The position numbers and the translations under genes are program-made. From Pleurocapsa sp. PCC 7319 (GTDB taxonomy: Bacteria; Cyanobacteriota; Cyanobacteriia; Cyanobacteriales; Xenococcaceae), in contig NZ_KB235919.1 of the NCBI RefSeq assembly GCF_000332195.1, forward strand, positions 397,038 to 461,037: a DNA stretch of 64,000 nt, given 5' to 3'. Positions 61,724 through 64,000 of this stretch are shown in pieces. The stretch's first letter is position 1. Each line of letters starts with the position of its first letter. The notes beneath the pieces were generated by a model that did no database searches, was not told the origin of the DNA, and saw only the letters and a list, made by a program, of their open reading frames with translations.

Positions 61724-64000
61724 GTTTAAACTACAATTAATTCCTATGAGGAATTGAAACGTTACACTTTTATGCTTTGCGACGTTGCTATCAACCTGTT
61801 TAAACTACAATTAATTCCTATGAGGAATTGAAACCTGTTGAAAATCTTCAATATCTTCTGGTTCATTGTTTAAACTACAATTAATTCCTATGAGGAATTG
61901 AAACGAAGGGCAATAACTTTCCCCAGCACAATGGAAATCTTTGTTTAAACTACAATTAATTCCTATGAGGAATTGAAACAGCACCAAGGCGAATTTTTGT
62001 AATTTTAATGGGAGTTTAAACTACAATTAATTCCTATGAGGAATTGAAACGCTAATAAGCTCGACGCTACTAACATAATCTCAACTGTTTAAACTACAAT
62101 TAATTCCTATGAGGAATTGAAACTTCAATTCCTTCATGATCAACAAAACTCTCGGCTTAAGTTTAAACTACAATTAATTCCTATGAGGAATTGAAACTGA
62201 ATTAGTTGTAATCGATTAACAAATAACTTAAGTGTTTAAACTACAATTAATTCCTATGAGGAATTGAAACGCTTCTGACCAATTGGCACAAATTAAGTCA
62301 ATAATTGTTTAAACTACAATTAATTCCTATGAGGAATTGAAACAAACGCTCTAAAAAGCCAAAATGCGCCGACTGTCCCCGTTTAAACTACAATTAATTC
62401 CTATGAGGAATTGAAACATAGACCAGGGCAACTTGGCAGGAACTGATATTGAAGGTTTAAACTACAATTAATTCCTATGAGGAATTGAAACCCCCAGCAC
62501 CACGGCAGCGGCGCACCATAGTTCGATTGTTTAAACTACAATTAATTCCTATGAGGAATTGAAACCCTTGATATCATTTGAAAGCAGAATACCATTGTGT
62601 AAAGTGTTTAAACTACAATTAATTCCTATGAGGAATTGAAACGTAAACTCTGACCATCTTCCCGCTATGTCTAGAGTTTAAACTACAATTAATTCCTATG
62701 AGGAATTGAAACGCGTGTTGTAATTTTGAAATATTTCTATGTGTAATCACGGATTGTAAAGTTTAAACTACAATTAATTCCTATGAGGAATTGAAACATT
62801 TGTCCAAATTGATCGTTCCTCGATACGTAGTCTCCAGGTTTAAACTACAATTAATTCCTATGAGGAATTGAAACTCATTAAGTCGAAGGGGCTGGATAAG
62901 CATTTGAGAGTTTAAACTACAATTAATTCCTATGAGGAATTGAAACTCAGACAGATGCTTTGAAAGAGTTGCAACAACAGTTTAAACTACAATTAATTCC
63001 TATGAGGAATTGAAACGTTTCGCTGGCATCGATGGATTCGGGATCGCCGCGATCGGTTTAAACTACAATTAATTCCTATGAGGAATTGAAACACATTTCG
63101 CGGGGAATACTGGGTAGACAAGGATTGTTTAAACTACAATTAATTCCTATGAGGAATTGAAACCTATCTGGGAATACTGATCCACCAAATTAGATATATC
63201 ACCGTTTAAACTACAATTAATTCCTATGAGGAATTGAAACAAGGAAGATTGATTTACCTCGCAGCTACCAGGTTTAAACTACAATTAATTCCTATGAGGA
63301 ATTGAAACATAGTTAGGTGTAATTATTGGAATAACTGTAAAAGGTTTAAACTACAATTAATTCCTATGAGGAATTGAAACACTTTGCCATCTGCCCTCTG
63401 CCTACATGCGGCGAACGTTTAAACTACAATTAATTCCTATGAGGAATTGAAACAGGGGAAGATAGGCTTAACCCTTATGACTTGGCGACGTGTTTAAACT
63501 ACAATTAATTCCTATGAGGAATTGAAACAAGCTTTTCTAGATCAGGAAATTACATTTGAAGAGTTTAAACTACAATTAATTCCTATGAGGAATTGAAACA
63601 CGGAAATGATGGTATTTCCATCGCAAGTTTCCCGTTTAAACTACAATTAATTCCTATGAGGAATTGAAACAGATCAACTAACAGCCAATTTAGATTTATA
63701 TCGTGGCGAGTTTAAACTACAATTAATTCCTATGAGGAATTGAAACATAAATTTAATTTGTTTATCAGAGAGCTAATAGAGTTTAAACTACAATTAATTC
63801 CTATGAGGAATTGAAACTGTTTAATTTACTTTGTGCGCGACCTTATAAGTGCCGCGTTTAAACTACAATTAATTCCTATGAGGAATTGAAACGAAATGAT
63901 GATTGACTTTACGGGAACGTATTTTTCCAATGTTTAAACTACAATTAATTCCTATGAGGAATTGAAACTCTTGGATCGATATCGCTCACAATTACGAAGA
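61724..64000 (+). CRISPR. Type I-D CRISPR array, at least 31 repeats, continues past the window
   Basis: The 37-bp repeat starts GTTTAAACTACAATTAATTC and ends CTATGAGGAATTGAAAC. All 31 copies appear identical (first 61724, last 63932-63968). The inner palindrome AATTCCT-ATG-AGGAATT forms the Cas6 hairpin. 30 complete spacers are 31-48 nt, mostly 33-40, with one 48-nt outlier at 62713-62760. The final spacer is cut at base 64000, so the array is longer. Orientation follows the leader at 61487-61723. No degenerate end is visible, so the distal end lies outside. Confidence 0.98.

Noticed and set aside
1-64000. tRNA or rRNA genes
   Set aside because: None was recognised on either strand by eye.

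Overview
The window is AT-rich chromosomal or large-plasmid DNA from a cyanobacterium. The evidence is many HIP1-type GCGATCGC octamers inside genes, heptamer tandem repeats of the cyanobacterial STRR type, hybrid receiver/histidine kinases, a fused ModBC molybdate transporter and a subtype I-D CRISPR-Cas locus. The genus cannot be fixed from sequence alone; a unicellular, baeocystous or colonial exopolysaccharide producer is plausible.

Layout. 1-2043: two hybrid sensor kinases, the first cut by the window start. 2044-5640: an insertion-sequence zone with a MITE, an IS630 element sitting inside a 130-codon gene, and a frameshifted IS4 element. 5640-8227: a repeat-containing sialidase-fold (Asp-box) protein. 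8365-37566: a surface polysaccharide locus in two divergent halves. The minus-strand half (8365-17602) carries a pyruvyltransferase, a sulfotransferase, Wzm/Wzt-type ABC export genes, a Wzc-like kinase, a priming sugar transferase and a WecG/TagA transferase. The plus-strand half (18892-37566) carries nonulosonic-acid activation and synthesis genes (NeuA/NeuB-like), two sulfotransferases, RfbF, about eight glycosyltransferases or related proteins, a second pyruvyltransferase, an O-antigen ligase/polymerase-like membrane protein and a secreted glycosidase-like protein. A 1.3-kb non-coding gap with a 108-bp inverted repeat separates the halves. 37586-38371: an IS remnant with the same terminal repeats as the MITE. 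38418-41755: molybdate uptake genes (modA, fused modBC) with a methyltransferase between. 41864-47039: nested IS elements and remnants. 47088-48657: four small unknown genes in a probable operon. 48777-64000: subtype I-D CRISPR-Cas: WYL regulator, cas3', cas10d, csc2, csc1, cas6, cas4, cas1, cas2, leader, and an array of at least 31 identical 37-bp repeats continuing past the window.

Main discovery. Between cas3' and cas10d (52576-52686, minus strand) lies a two-repeat mini-array. Its repeats keep the Cas6 hairpin and 5' handle but have lost the 5' third. The 37-nt spacer-like segment matches two sites just upstream of the cas10d operon. Site B (plus strand, 52788-52804) matches spacer positions 1-17 with one mismatch, exactly at position 6, and has GTC directly 5' of it. 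Site A (minus strand, 52772-52762) matches positions 1-11 perfectly and has GTT directly 5' of it. GTN is the known I-D PAM. Pairing fails beyond these stretches. This is the architecture of a CRISPR-derived autoregulatory guide (CreR/CreA-like) that would make the I-D effector repress its own operon and probably its own guide promoter. An ordinary dyad operator is the main competing explanation.

Other points: small palindromic repeats are inserted in frame in cas10d and cas6, and heptamer repeats occupy gene junctions. The polysaccharide locus suggests a sulfated, pyruvylated, nonulosonic-acid-containing surface polymer; it has ABC export genes and a Wzy/WaaL-like protein but no recognisable Wzx flippase in the window.
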